64,000 nt of DNA. It comes from Pseudomonas_T sp032052615. Lineage in GTDB: Bacteria; Pseudomonadota; Gammaproteobacteria; Pseudomonadales; Pseudomonadaceae. The position numbers and the translations under genes are program-made. The notes below the pieces were generated by a model, which was given only the letters and a program-made list of their open reading frames with translations, did no database searches and had not been told where the DNA came from. Location: contig DAMBWF010000001.1 of the NCBI GenBank assembly GCA_032052615.1, positions 310,001 through 374,000 on the forward strand. The letters run 5' to 3'. How positions within the stretch are numbered: position 1 is the stretch's first letter; every line of letters starts with the position of its first letter. Shown here in pieces: positions 42,134-51,355 of the stretch.

Positions 42134-42961
42134 CTAGCGGGCCCAGCGTTCCGCGGCGAAACCGGCGTTCCACAACCTCACCTGTTCCACGCGGTTATGG
42201 GCGATTTCCTGCACTTCCAGGCGATACGGCCCGATCTTCAGGCAGACGCCGCTCTCCGGCAGGCTTTCCAGGGCTTCGGTGATCAAGCCGTTGAGGGTCT
42301 TCGGGCCTTCGCTGGGCAGTTGCCAGGACAGGCGCTGGTTGAGCTCGCGGATCAGCACGCTGCCGCTGATGCGGAAGCTGCCGTCGCCCAGGGCCACGAT
42401 GCCTTGTGGGAAGGGCGTTTCGAGGCTGGCGACGCTGCCGATCAACTGCTGAAGGATGTCCTCCAGGCTCACCAGGCCGACCAGTTCGCCGTATTCGTCC
42501 ACCACCAGGGCCAGGCGCCGTTGCTGCTTCTGGAATTGCCGCAGCTGCTTGTCCAGGGTGGTGCTCTGGGGCACGAAGTACGGCTCGCGGCTGGCCGCCA
42601 GCAGGGTTTCCGCCTCGAAGGTGCCCTCGCCCAGCAGTCGGGCGATCTGGCGGACATGGATGACGCCCTGCACCTGGTTGATGTCGCCTCGGTACAGCGG
42701 TAGCCGGCTATGGGGCGTGCGGCCCAACTGCTCGATCATCTGCGCCGGCGTGCCGTCCAGGTCCAAGCCCTCGATCTGGCCGCGGGGCACCATCACTTCG
42801 CTGACGGTGAGGTGTTCGAGCACGTGTAGCGGCTCGTCGGGGGCGCTCGCCGAGGGCGGTGTCTTCGCCCTCCGGCGGCGTTGGAGGGCGAGCAGCAGCA
42901 GGAGGGTCGGGATCAGCGCCAGTGCCGACCCGGAGAGAAAGCCGGAGAGGAAAACGTTCAT
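42134..42961 (-). CDS. CBS/CorC_HlyC domain protein with one membrane helix
   Basis: 275 residues. A single N-terminal hydrophobic segment (LSGFLSGSALALIPTLLLLLAL) leads to a CBS pair (VSEVMVPRGQIEGLDL to LVVDEYGELVGLVSLEDIL, about 52-178) and a C-terminal CorC_HlyC domain (about 190-270). Typical CorC/HlyC membrane relatives carry a four-helix DUF21 domain in front; here only one helix is present, and the CcsA-like gene is 4 bases upstream, so there is no room for more. Likely role in magnesium/cobalt efflux regulation, uncertain. Confidence 0.85.
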   Translation of the reverse strand: MNVFLSGFLSGSALALIPTLLLLLALQRRRRAKTPPSASAPDEPLHVLEHLTVSEVMVPRGQIEGLDLDGTPAQMIEQLGRTPHSRLPLYRGDINQVQGVIHVRQIARLLGEGTFEAETLLAASREPYFVPQSTTLDKQLRQFQKQQRRLALVVDEYGELVGLVSLEDILQQLIGSVASLETPFPQGIVALGDGSFRISGSVLIRELNQRLSWQLPSEGPKTLNGLITEALESLPESGVCLKIGPYRLEVQEIAHNRVEQVRLWNAGFAAERWAR

Positions 42962-42965
42962 GCCA

Positions 42966-43766
42966 TCAGATATGCAGGATGAATTCGCGCACCAGCTTGC
43001 TGCCGAAGTACGCCAGCATCAGCAGGCAAAAGCCGGCGAGGGTCCAGCGGAGCGCCTTGTGGCCCCTCCAGCCCAGTCGGTAGCGGCCCCAGAGCAACAG
43101 GCCGAACACCCCCCAGGCGAAGCAGGACAGGACGGTCTTGTGGGCCAGGTGCTGGGCGAACAGGTTGTCCACGAACAGCCAGCCGGATAGCAGCGACAGC
43201 GACAGCAGGCCCCAGCCGGCCCAGAGGAAACCGAACAGCAGGCTTTCCATGGTCTGCAGCGGCGGGAAGTTCTTGATCAGCCCGGTCGGGTGCTTGTGCT
43301 TGAGCTGGTGATCCTGCAGCGACAGCAGCAGGGCCTGGAACACGGCGATGGTGAGCAGCCCGTACGCCATGATCGACAACAGGATATGCGCCAAGATGCC
43401 CGGCTCCTCGTCGATCGGCTGGACCGTGCCGCTGGGCACGAACTGGGCGAGCAGCACGGTCAGGCCGCCCAGCGGGAACAGCAGCAGGAGCAGGTTCTCC
43501 ACCGGGATGCGGTAGCAGGCCAGCAGGGTCAGCAGGATCACCTCATAGGCGATCAGACTGGCGGCATTGAAGAAATCCAGCGACAGCCCGGCGGTGTTGT
43601 GCATCTGGATGAACAGGCTGCCGCCGTGGAAGAACAGGGCGAGCAGGCCGAGGAGGGTCAGCAGCGGTTTGCTGGGCACGGCGCGCTGGCGCAGACGCAG
43701 GCCTTGGTAGGCGGTGGTGCCCGCGTAGAGAAACGCCGCGGCGAGACTGGGCAGCAGAGGGTGCAT
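42966..43766 (-). CDS. CcsA/YpjD-type inner-membrane protein
   Basis: 266 residues with about eight helices. Cytochrome c assembly protein family (CcsA/YpjD): VEN-linked helix LLLLLFPLGGLTVLLAQFV, then HILLSIMAYGLLTIAVFQALLL and HKTVLSCFAWGVFGLLLWGR. The histidines within helices could bind heme, as in CcsA. Pseudomonas uses the Ccm system for c-type cytochromes, so this conserved protein probably has another role. It is divergent from ffh and lies 4 bases before the CBS gene. Confidence 0.85.
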   Translation of the reverse strand: MHPLLPSLAAAFLYAGTTAYQGLRLRQRAVPSKPLLTLLGLLALFFHGGSLFIQMHNTAGLSLDFFNAASLIAYEVILLTLLACYRIPVENLLLLLFPLGGLTVLLAQFVPSGTVQPIDEEPGILAHILLSIMAYGLLTIAVFQALLLSLQDHQLKHKHPTGLIKNFPPLQTMESLLFGFLWAGWGLLSLSLLSGWLFVDNLFAQHLAHKTVLSCFAWGVFGLLLWGRYRLGWRGHKALRWTLAGFCLLMLAYFGSKLVREFILHI

Positions 43767-43906
43767 AGGTTCTTGGAAGACGACGCCCGAAAGGCCGAGA
43801 GTGTGTCACACAAGGGCCGCGCCACGAAAGACCGTTGGCGTGTCGGTCGGCCGTGCTCTTGATATACTCGCCGGCCTGCTGCATACCCCCTTTCGAAGGA
43901 ACGCGC

Positions 43907-45283
<1,377 letters not shown>

Positions 45284-45287
45284 GGAA

Positions 45288-45307
45288 GACGGGGCGCCCG
45301 CCCCGTC
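45288..45307 (+). terminator. Possible ffh terminator hairpin
   Basis: GACGGGG/CCCCGTC stem (45288-45294, 45301-45307) with a six-base loop, five bases after the ffh stop. No T-run follows, so termination may be weak or factor-dependent. It separates ffh from the rpsP promoter. Confidence 0.4.
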
Positions 45308-45336
45308 GCCGCTGGGCCTTCCGGCTAAAAAGGCAT

Positions 45337-45364
45337 TTGCAAACCGCCGCATAACCCTTAGAAT
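45337..45364 (+). promoter_or_regulatory. rpsP operon promoter
   Basis: TTGCAA (45337-45342), 16-base spacer, TAGAAT (45359-45364). It lies 74 bases upstream of rpsP and drives rpsP-rimM-trmD-rplS. GC-rich bases follow the -10, as in growth-rate-controlled ribosomal promoters. Confidence 0.75.
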
Positions 45365-45437
45365 GTGCGGCCTTTCGGGCCCCTGGCCCAGCCTGCAATC
45401 TCGTTTTGCAAAGCACCGACTACAGGAACAAAGTTCA

Positions 45438-45689
45438 ATGGTAACCATCCGTCTTGCCCGTGGCGGCTCCAAGAAGCGCCCCTTCTACCACCTGACCGTG
45501 ACCAACAGCCGCAACGCGCGCGACGGCCGCTTCGTGGAGCGCATCGGTTTCTTCAACCCGGTCGCCACCGGTGCCGAAGTGAAGCTCTCCGTGGATCAAG
45601 AGCGCGCCAACTACTGGCTGAGCCAGGGCGCCCAGCCGTCCGAGCGTGTCGCTCAACTGCTGAAAGAAGCAGCCAAGGCCGCCGCCTGA
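45438..45689 (+). CDS. rpsP: 30S ribosomal protein S16
   Basis: 83 residues, full S16: MVTIRLARGGSKKRPFYHLT, then GRFVERIGFFNP, ending in an Ala-rich tail (AAKAAA). Binds 16S rRNA during early 30S assembly. First gene of the rpsP-rimM-trmD-rplS operon; rimM follows 19 bases later. Confidence 0.98.
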   Translation: MVTIRLARGGSKKRPFYHLTVTNSRNARDGRFVERIGFFNPVATGAEVKLSVDQERANYWLSQGAQPSERVAQLLKEAAKAAA

Positions 45690-45708
45690 GCCCTTTCGCG
45701 GACCCGAT

Positions 45709-46245
45709 ATGACTACGCCGCCGGCTTTAGCCGATAACCTTATCGTTCTCGGCAAGATTACGTCGGTGCATGGCATACGAGGTGAGGTGAAGATCTATTC
45801 CTTCACCGATCCGCTGGAAAACCTGCTGGACTATAGCCACTGGACATTGCGGCGCGACGGCGAAAGCCGAAATGCCGAATTGGTCTCGGGGCGCCTGCAA
45901 GGCAAGGTCTTGGTGGCCAAGCTGAAGGGGTTGGACGATCGCGAGATCGCCCGCACCTATGCCGGCTATGAAATTTGCGTGCCGCGCGACGCGTTGCCCT
46001 CGCTGGAAGACGACGAATACTACTGGCACCAACTCGAAGGCCTGAAGGTCATCGATTTGGAGGGCCGTCTGTTCGGCGTCATCGACCACCTGCTGGAAAC
46101 CGGTGCCAACGACGTCATCGTCGTCAAGCCGTGCGCGGGTAGCCTGGATGATCGCGAGCGCCTGCTGCCCTATACGGAGCAGTGCGTGCGTTCGGTGGAC
46201 CTGGCGGCCGGCGACATGCGGGTCGACTGGGACGCGGATTTCTGA
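45709..46245 (+). CDS. rimM: Ribosome maturation factor RimM
   Basis: 178 residues. N-terminal RimM domain (LIVLGKITSVHGIRGEVKIYS) and C-terminal PRC-barrel (EDDEYYWHQLEGLKVIDLEG). It assists 30S head assembly and binds S19. Its position between rpsP and trmD is the standard proteobacterial order. Confidence 0.97.
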   Translation: MTTPPALADNLIVLGKITSVHGIRGEVKIYSFTDPLENLLDYSHWTLRRDGESRNAELVSGRLQGKVLVAKLKGLDDREIARTYAGYEICVPRDALPSLEDDEYYWHQLEGLKVIDLEGRLFGVIDHLLETGANDVIVVKPCAGSLDDRERLLPYTEQCVRSVDLAAGDMRVDWDADF

Positions 46246-46249
46246 ATCC

Positions 46250-47032
46250 ATGTGCGCCCTGCGGGTCGAGGTCGTCAGCATATTCCCGGAGATGTTCGCC
46301 GCCATCGGCGAATATGGCATCACCAGCCGGGCGATGAAGCAGGGCCTGCTGCGGCTGACCTGCTGGAATCCCCGGACCTTCACCGAAGACCGTCACCAGA
46401 CCGTGGATGACCGGCCGTTCGGCGGCGGCCCGGGCATGGTGATGAAGATACAGCCCCTGGAACGCGCCCTGGCAGCCGCCAGGCAGTCGGCCGGGGAGAG
46501 GGCGAAGGTGATTTACCTGTCGCCCCAGGGCCGCCCGCTGAAGCAGGCGGCCGTGCGCGAGCTGGCGAACGAGGAGGCCTTGATCCTCATCGCCGGTCGT
46601 TACGAAGGCATCGACGAACGCTTCATCGAGGCGCACGTCGACGAGGAATGGTCGATCGGCGATTACGTGTTGTCCGGCGGTGAGCTGCCGGCGATGGTGC
46701 TGATCGATGCGGTGACCCGCCTGTTGCCCGGTGCCCTGGGCCATGCGGATTCCGCCGAGGAGGACTCGTTTACCGACGGCCTGCTCGATTGTCCCCACTA
46801 CACCCGACCCGAGGTGTACGCGGGTAAAGGTGTTCCACCGGTGCTGCTCAGCGGCAACCACGAACACATCCGGCGCTGGCGTTTGCAGCAGTCCCTCGGC
46901 AGGACCTACGAACGACGCGCCGATCTTCTGGATTGCCGCTCGCTTTCTGGAGAAGAGCAAACGCTGTTGGCGGACTACCTTCGCCAGCGGAACGATAGTC
47001 AACGTATCGATGGCGAACCCGGTTCGTCTTAG
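46250..47032 (+). CDS. trmD: tRNA (guanine-N1)-methyltransferase
   Basis: 260 residues. SPOUT-fold enzyme methylating G37 of tRNAs reading CNN and similar codons. Visible motifs: RPFGGGPGMVM, LIAGRYEGIDERF, and the deep knot WSIGDYVLSGGELPAMVLID. The start at 46250 is four bases after the rimM stop and yields the short extension MCALRVEVVSIFPEMF. Confidence 0.97.
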   Translation: MCALRVEVVSIFPEMFAAIGEYGITSRAMKQGLLRLTCWNPRTFTEDRHQTVDDRPFGGGPGMVMKIQPLERALAAARQSAGERAKVIYLSPQGRPLKQAAVRELANEEALILIAGRYEGIDERFIEAHVDEEWSIGDYVLSGGELPAMVLIDAVTRLLPGALGHADSAEEDSFTDGLLDCPHYTRPEVYAGKGVPPVLLSGNHEHIRRWRLQQSLGRTYERRADLLDCRSLSGEEQTLLADYLRQRNDSQRIDGEPGSS

Positions 47033-47041
47033 GAGCACAGC

Positions 47042-47392
47042 ATGACCAACAAGATCATTCAGCAACTCGAAGCTGAACAAATGAACAAAGAGATCCCGGC
47101 GTTCGCCCCCGGCGACACCGTGATCGTTCAAGTGAAGGTGAAGGAAGGCGACCGTTCCCGCCTGCAGGCCTTCGAAGGCGTGGTCATCGGCAAGCGCAAC
47201 CGCGGCCTGAACAGCGCGTTCACCGTGCGCAAGATCTCCAGCGGCGTGGGCGTCGAGCGTACCTTCCAGACCTACTCCCCCCTGGTGGACAGCATCAGCG
47301 TCAAGCGTCGCGGCGACGTTCGCAAGGCCAAGCTGTACTACCTCCGCGAGCTGTCCGGCAAGGCCGCCCGCATCAAGGAAAAACTGGCCTGA
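47042..47392 (+). CDS. rplS: 50S ribosomal protein L19
   Basis: 116 residues. Typical L19: IPAFAPGDTVIVQVKVKEGDR, QAFEGVVIGKRNRGLNSAFT, ending KLYYLRELSGKAARIKEKLA. Last gene of the rpsP operon, followed at once by a strong terminator. Confidence 0.98.
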   Translation: MTNKIIQQLEAEQMNKEIPAFAPGDTVIVQVKVKEGDRSRLQAFEGVVIGKRNRGLNSAFTVRKISSGVGVERTFQTYSPLVDSISVKRRGDVRKAKLYYLRELSGKAARIKEKLA

Positions 47393-47408
47393 GGTCGTTT
47401 TTCCACGC

Positions 47409-47436
47409 AAAAGAGCAGCCTTCGGGCTGCTCTTTT
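47409..47436 (+). terminator. rpsP-rplS operon terminator
   Basis: Perfect 12-bp stem (47409-47420 with 47425-47436) closed by a TTCG tetraloop; the 3' arm ends in four T. It begins 17 bases after the rplS stop. Strong intrinsic terminator. Confidence 0.92.
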
Positions 47437-47516
47437 CGTTTCGGGCCCACGCATCGCTGGCCCGCTTGGCCGCCGCCCTGGACAATGGCCGTTCCTGTCA
47501 TCGCCTCGTTTGACCC

Positions 47517-48413
47517 ATGGCCCTTCTCGACCATCCTCTGATCGACCGCTTTCTCGATGCGCTGTGGCTGGAAAAGGGCCTCTCCGAGCATACGCGGGCG
47601 GCCTATCGCAGCGACCTGGGGCACTACCATGGCTGGCTGGAGCAGCGCGGCCTGACGTTGGAGAGGGCCGGTCGCGAGCCGATCCTCGACTACCTCGCCT
47701 GGCGCCTGGGCGAGGGTTACCACGCCCGTTCCACGGCCCGTTTCCTCTCGGGACTGCGAGGTTTCTACCGTTATCTGCTGCGCGAGCGATTGATCGACGA
47801 GGACCCCACCCTGCAAGTGGAGCTGCCTCGCTTCGGTCGCCCCCTGCCCAAGTCCCTGTCCGAGCGGGACGTGGAGGCACTGCTGGCCGCGCCCGAGGTG
47901 GACGATCCCCTGGGGATGCGCGATCGCGCCATGCTGGAGGTCCTTTACGCTTGCGGGCTGCGGGTCAGCGAGCTGATCGCTTTGAGCCAGGAGCAGGTTA
48001 ACCTGCGCCAGGGTGTCCTGCGGGTGACCGGCAAGGGCGACAAGGAACGCCTGGTCCCTCTGGGCGAGGAGGCCATCGCCTGGCTGGAACGCTATCGACG
48101 CGAGGCGCGCCCGCTGCTGCTGGGGAGCAAGCCCAGCGACGTGCTGTTTCCCAGCCTGCGAGGCGAGCAGATGACCCGCCAGACCTTCTGGCACCGGATC
48201 AAACACCACGCCCGGGTCGCGGGCATCGCCAAGGCCCTGTCGCCCCACACCCTGCGCCACGCCTTCGCCACCCACCTGCTCAACCACGGCGCCGACCTGC
48301 GGGTGGTGCAGATGCTCCTGGGGCACAGCGATCTGTCCACCACCCAGATCTACACCCACATCGCCCGTGCCCGCCTGCAGGAGTTGCACGCCCGGCATCA
48401 TCCGCGCGGCTGA
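47517..48413 (+). CDS. xerD: Site-specific tyrosine recombinase XerD
   Basis: 298 residues (E. coli XerD 298). N-terminal SAM-like core-binding domain (LIDRFLDALWLEKGLSEHTR). Catalytic residues: Arg in YACGLRVSELI, Lys in GKGDKERLVPL, HTLRHAFATH, GHSDLSTTQIYTH with the nucleophile Tyr. It resolves chromosome dimers at dif with XerC. The stop lies in a four-copy octamer tandem repeat. Confidence 0.95.
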   Translation: MALLDHPLIDRFLDALWLEKGLSEHTRAAYRSDLGHYHGWLEQRGLTLERAGREPILDYLAWRLGEGYHARSTARFLSGLRGFYRYLLRERLIDEDPTLQVELPRFGRPLPKSLSERDVEALLAAPEVDDPLGMRDRAMLEVLYACGLRVSELIALSQEQVNLRQGVLRVTGKGDKERLVPLGEEAIAWLERYRREARPLLLGSKPSDVLFPSLRGEQMTRQTFWHRIKHHARVAGIAKALSPHTLRHAFATHLLNHGADLRVVQMLLGHSDLSTTQIYTHIARARLQELHARHHPRG

Positions 48414-48441
48414 GCCGCTGAGCCGCTGAGCCGCTGAGCCG
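48410..48441 (+). repeat. Tandem octamer repeat at the xerD stop codon
   Basis: CTGAGCCG occurs four times in a row (48410-48441), followed by a degenerate copy, CTGGGCAG. The TGA of the first unit is the xerD stop. Copy-number changes would move the 5' end of the dsbC upstream region but not alter XerD. Confidence 0.85.
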
Positions 48442-48512
48442 CTGGGCAGCGCGGCCGGACGGCGCGGCGGCGAACTGTGGTAGGCTTTCCCCATTCCAGA
48501 CAGGAGTGCTCC

Positions 48513-49265
48513 ATGCGCGTTTCCCGACTCTTGACCGGCGCGGCAATCGCTTTCGCCACCACCTTTGTCCAGGCCGACGGCGATCCCGACAAAGCGATCC
48601 GGCAGGCCCTCACCTCGATCCAACCCGACCTGCCCATAGAGGCGGTCTCCGAGAGCCCGTTCACGGGGCTCTTTCAGGTCCACTTGAAAGGCGGGCGCGT
48701 CCTCTATGCCAGTGGCGACGGTCAGTTCGTCATGCAGGGCATGCTGTTCCACGTGGAGAACGGCGAGGCGGTCAACCTGACCCAGAAGGCGGAAAGCAAG
48801 GGCATCGCCAAGGAAATCGGCAGCATCCCCACCCGCGACATGGTGGTCTTCGCGCCGAAGGAGCCCAAGACCCACATCACGGTGTTCACCGATACCGACT
48901 GCGGCTACTGCCAGAAGCTGCACGGCGAAGTGGCTGAGCTCAACCGCCAGGGCGTGGAAGTCCGCTACATGGCCTTCCCCCGCCAAGGCATCGGTTCCCA
49001 TGGCTACAACACCTTGGTCAGCGTCTGGTGCTCCAAGGATCGCCAGGCGGCGATGAACAAGGCGAAGAACCGCGAGGAGGTCCCGGCGGCTCAGTGCGAT
49101 AACCCGGTGGCCCGCGAGTACCAGCTCGGCCAAGCCATTGGCGTCAACGGCACGCCCGCCATCGTGCTGGCCGACGGCCAATTGATCCCCGGCTACCAGC
49201 CCGCGCCGGAACTGGCGAAGCTCGCCCTCGAAGCCGGCAAGGCCGCGGCGAACGGCACCCGCTGA
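48513..49265 (+). CDS. dsbC: Thiol:disulfide interchange protein DsbC
   Basis: 250 residues. Signal peptide 1-21 (to VQADG). N-terminal dimerisation domain about 22-80. Thioredoxin-fold domain with catalytic CGYC (Cys130-Cys133: FTDTDCGYCQKLH) and the structural disulfide pair further on (SVWCSKD, AAQCDNP). It isomerises wrong disulfides in the periplasm. The start at 48513 is chosen for the clean signal peptide. Confidence 0.95.
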   Translation: MRVSRLLTGAAIAFATTFVQADGDPDKAIRQALTSIQPDLPIEAVSESPFTGLFQVHLKGGRVLYASGDGQFVMQGMLFHVENGEAVNLTQKAESKGIAKEIGSIPTRDMVVFAPKEPKTHITVFTDTDCGYCQKLHGEVAELNRQGVEVRYMAFPRQGIGSHGYNTLVSVWCSKDRQAAMNKAKNREEVPAAQCDNPVAREYQLGQAIGVNGTPAIVLADGQLIPGYQPAPELAKLALEAGKAAANGTR

Positions 49266-49374
49266 TCGACCGCTCATCGGCCGCGGCGCTCGCCGCGGTC
49301 GTTCGCGTCAAACCTCTGCGTTCCCTCCCGTTCGAACCCCTATCGGGTTCTGCCCCGCTCAACGGAGAGACGTC

Positions 49375-49863
49375 ATGAAGCTCGAAGGTTCCTGCCACTG
49401 CCGTGCCGTGCGTTTCTCGCTCGAGTCCGCGGAGCCCTATCCCTTCATGCGCTGCTACTGCTCGATCTGCCGCAAGACCGCCGGCGGGGGCGGCTACGCC
49501 ATCAACCTGGGCGGCGACAATCGGACTCTGAGGATCCATGGGCGCGAGCATATCGCGGTGTATCGCGCGCGCATCGAGGACGAGCAGGGCGGTTCGAGCC
49601 TGAGTTCGGGCCACCGGCACTTCTGCAAGACCTGCGGCAGCGCTCTGTGGCTGTGGGACTCGAACTGGCCCGACCTGGTGCATCCCCACGCGTCCGCCAT
49701 CGACACGCCCTTGCCGGTTCCACCGGAACACACTCACCTGATGCTCGACTCCAAGGCGGGCTGGGTGGAGGTAGCAAAAGGGCCTAACGACAAATGCTTC
49801 TCCCGCTATCCGGAGGAGTCCCTCGCCGATTGGCATGCGCGTTTGGGCCTGGGCGAGCCCTGA
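49375..49863 (+). CDS. GFA family protein (Gfa-like zinc protein)
   Basis: 162 residues. Glutathione-dependent formaldehyde-activating (GFA) family fold: GSCHCRAVRFSLE, CYCSICRKTAGGGGY, and HFCKTCGSALWLWD provide the zinc cysteines. The activity on S-hydroxymethylglutathione known for Gfa should not be assumed; most members are uncharacterised. Stand-alone between dsbC and hom. Confidence 0.88.
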   Translation: MKLEGSCHCRAVRFSLESAEPYPFMRCYCSICRKTAGGGGYAINLGGDNRTLRIHGREHIAVYRARIEDEQGGSSLSSGHRHFCKTCGSALWLWDSNWPDLVHPHASAIDTPLPVPPEHTHLMLDSKAGWVEVAKGPNDKCFSRYPEESLADWHARLGLGEP

Positions 49864-49897
49864 ACGGATACCGGGGATCGCCTCGCCGCCGCGTCAT

Positions 49898-49926
49898 TTG
49901 ACTAAAGAACGAGCGCTTCGTAATGT
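49898..49926 (+). promoter_or_regulatory. hom-thrC promoter
   Basis: TTGACT (49898-49903), 17-base spacer, TAATGT (49921-49926). It lies 54 bases upstream of the GTG start of hom. A perfect 16-bp palindrome GGCCGGATATCCGGCC (49943-49958) in the leader could be a hairpin or an operator. Confidence 0.7.
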
Positions 49927-49980
49927 TCGGCTCTTTTTCCTTGGCCGGATATCCGGCCGTCGGCAGTATGGGAGCGCAGC

Positions 49981-51285
49981 GTGAAACCGGTCAAAGTAGG
50001 TATCTGTGGGTTGGGGACCGTCGGGGGCGGCACCTTCAATGTACTCAAACGGAACGCCGAGGAAATCGCCCGCCGCGCCGGCCGCGAGATCGAGGTGGCG
50101 CAGATCGCCGCCCGTCGTCCCAACCCGAAGTGCGACACCGGTGAAACCCCCGTCACCGCCGATATCTTCGCCTTGGTCGACAACCCCGAGATCGATATCG
50201 TCGTCGAGCTGATCGGCGGCTACACCCTGGCCCGCGACCTGGTCCTCAAGGCCATCGATAACGGCAAGCACGTGGTGACCGCCAACAAGGCGCTGATCGC
50301 CGTGCATGGCAACGAAATCTTCGCGCGCGCCCGGGAAAAGGGCGTGATCGTCGCCTTCGAGGCGGCGGTGGCCGGTGGTATCCCGGTGATCAAGGCGATC
50401 CGCGAAGGCCTGGCCGCCAACCGCATCGATTGGCTGGCGGGCATCATCAACGGCACCGGCAACTTCATCCTCAGCGAGATGCGCGAGAAGGGCCGCGCCT
50501 TCGCCGACGTGTTGCAGGAGGCCCAGGCCCTGGGCTACGCCGAGGCCGACCCGACCTTCGACGTGGAAGGCATCGACGCCGCCCACAAGCTGACCATTCT
50601 CGCCTCCATCGCCTTCGGCATTCCCCTGCAGTTCGACAAGGCCTACACCGAGGGCATCAGCCGCCTGACCAGTGCCGACGTCGGCTACGCCGAGGCCCTG
50701 GGCTACCGCATCAAGCACCTGGGCGTGGCGCGCCGTACCGCCAGCGGCTTCGAGCTGCGGGTACACCCCACCCTGATCCCCGCCGATCGCCTGATCGCCA
50801 ACGTCAATGGCGTGATGAACGCCGTGATGATCCATGGCGACGCCGTGGGCAGCACCTTGTTCTACGGCTCCGGGGCCGGCATGGAGCCCACCGCTTCGGC
50901 GGTGGTGGCGGACTTGGTGGACGTGGTGCGGGCGATGACCTCGGACCCGGAGAACCGGGTGCCGCACCTGGCCTTCCAGCCCGATTCGCTGTCCGACCAT
51001 CCGGTCCTTCCCATCAACGCCTGCGAGAGCGCCTACTACTTGCGCATCCAGGCCAAGGATCATCCGGGCGTGCTGGCCCAGGTGGCCTCCATCCTCTCCG
51101 AGCGCGGCATCAACATCGAGTCGATCATGCAGAAGGAAGCCGAGGAACACGACGGCCTGGTGCCGATGATCCTGGTCACCCATCGCGTGGTGGAAGCGCG
51201 CATCGACGACGCCATCGCTGCCCTGGAAAGCCTGGAAGGGGTGTCCGGCACGGTGGTGCGCATCCGCGTCGAACAACTCAACTGA
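49981..51285 (+). CDS. hom: Homoserine dehydrogenase
   Basis: 434 residues, GTG start. N-terminal NAD-binding domain (VKVGICGLGTVGGGTFNVL), catalytic region with the motif AGIINGTGNFILSEM and FDVEGIDAAHKL, and a C-terminal ACT domain (about 350-434), which carries feedback regulation. It reduces aspartate semialdehyde to homoserine for Thr and Met. thrC follows 70 bases downstream, so the two are probably co-transcribed. Confidence 0.97.
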   Translation: MKPVKVGICGLGTVGGGTFNVLKRNAEEIARRAGREIEVAQIAARRPNPKCDTGETPVTADIFALVDNPEIDIVVELIGGYTLARDLVLKAIDNGKHVVTANKALIAVHGNEIFARAREKGVIVAFEAAVAGGIPVIKAIREGLAANRIDWLAGIINGTGNFILSEMREKGRAFADVLQEAQALGYAEADPTFDVEGIDAAHKLTILASIAFGIPLQFDKAYTEGISRLTSADVGYAEALGYRIKHLGVARRTASGFELRVHPTLIPADRLIANVNGVMNAVMIHGDAVGSTLFYGSGAGMEPTASAVVADLVDVVRAMTSDPENRVPHLAFQPDSLSDHPVLPINACESAYYLRIQAKDHPGVLAQVASILSERGINIESIMQKEAEEHDGLVPMILVTHRVVEARIDDAIAALESLEGVSGTVVRIRVEQLN

Positions 51286-51355
51286 CGGCCGTCCGCCGCG
51301 ACTCACCGGCCGCCCTGGCCTCCACGGTTCGCCACCCAACGCGAAGGTTTTGAAG

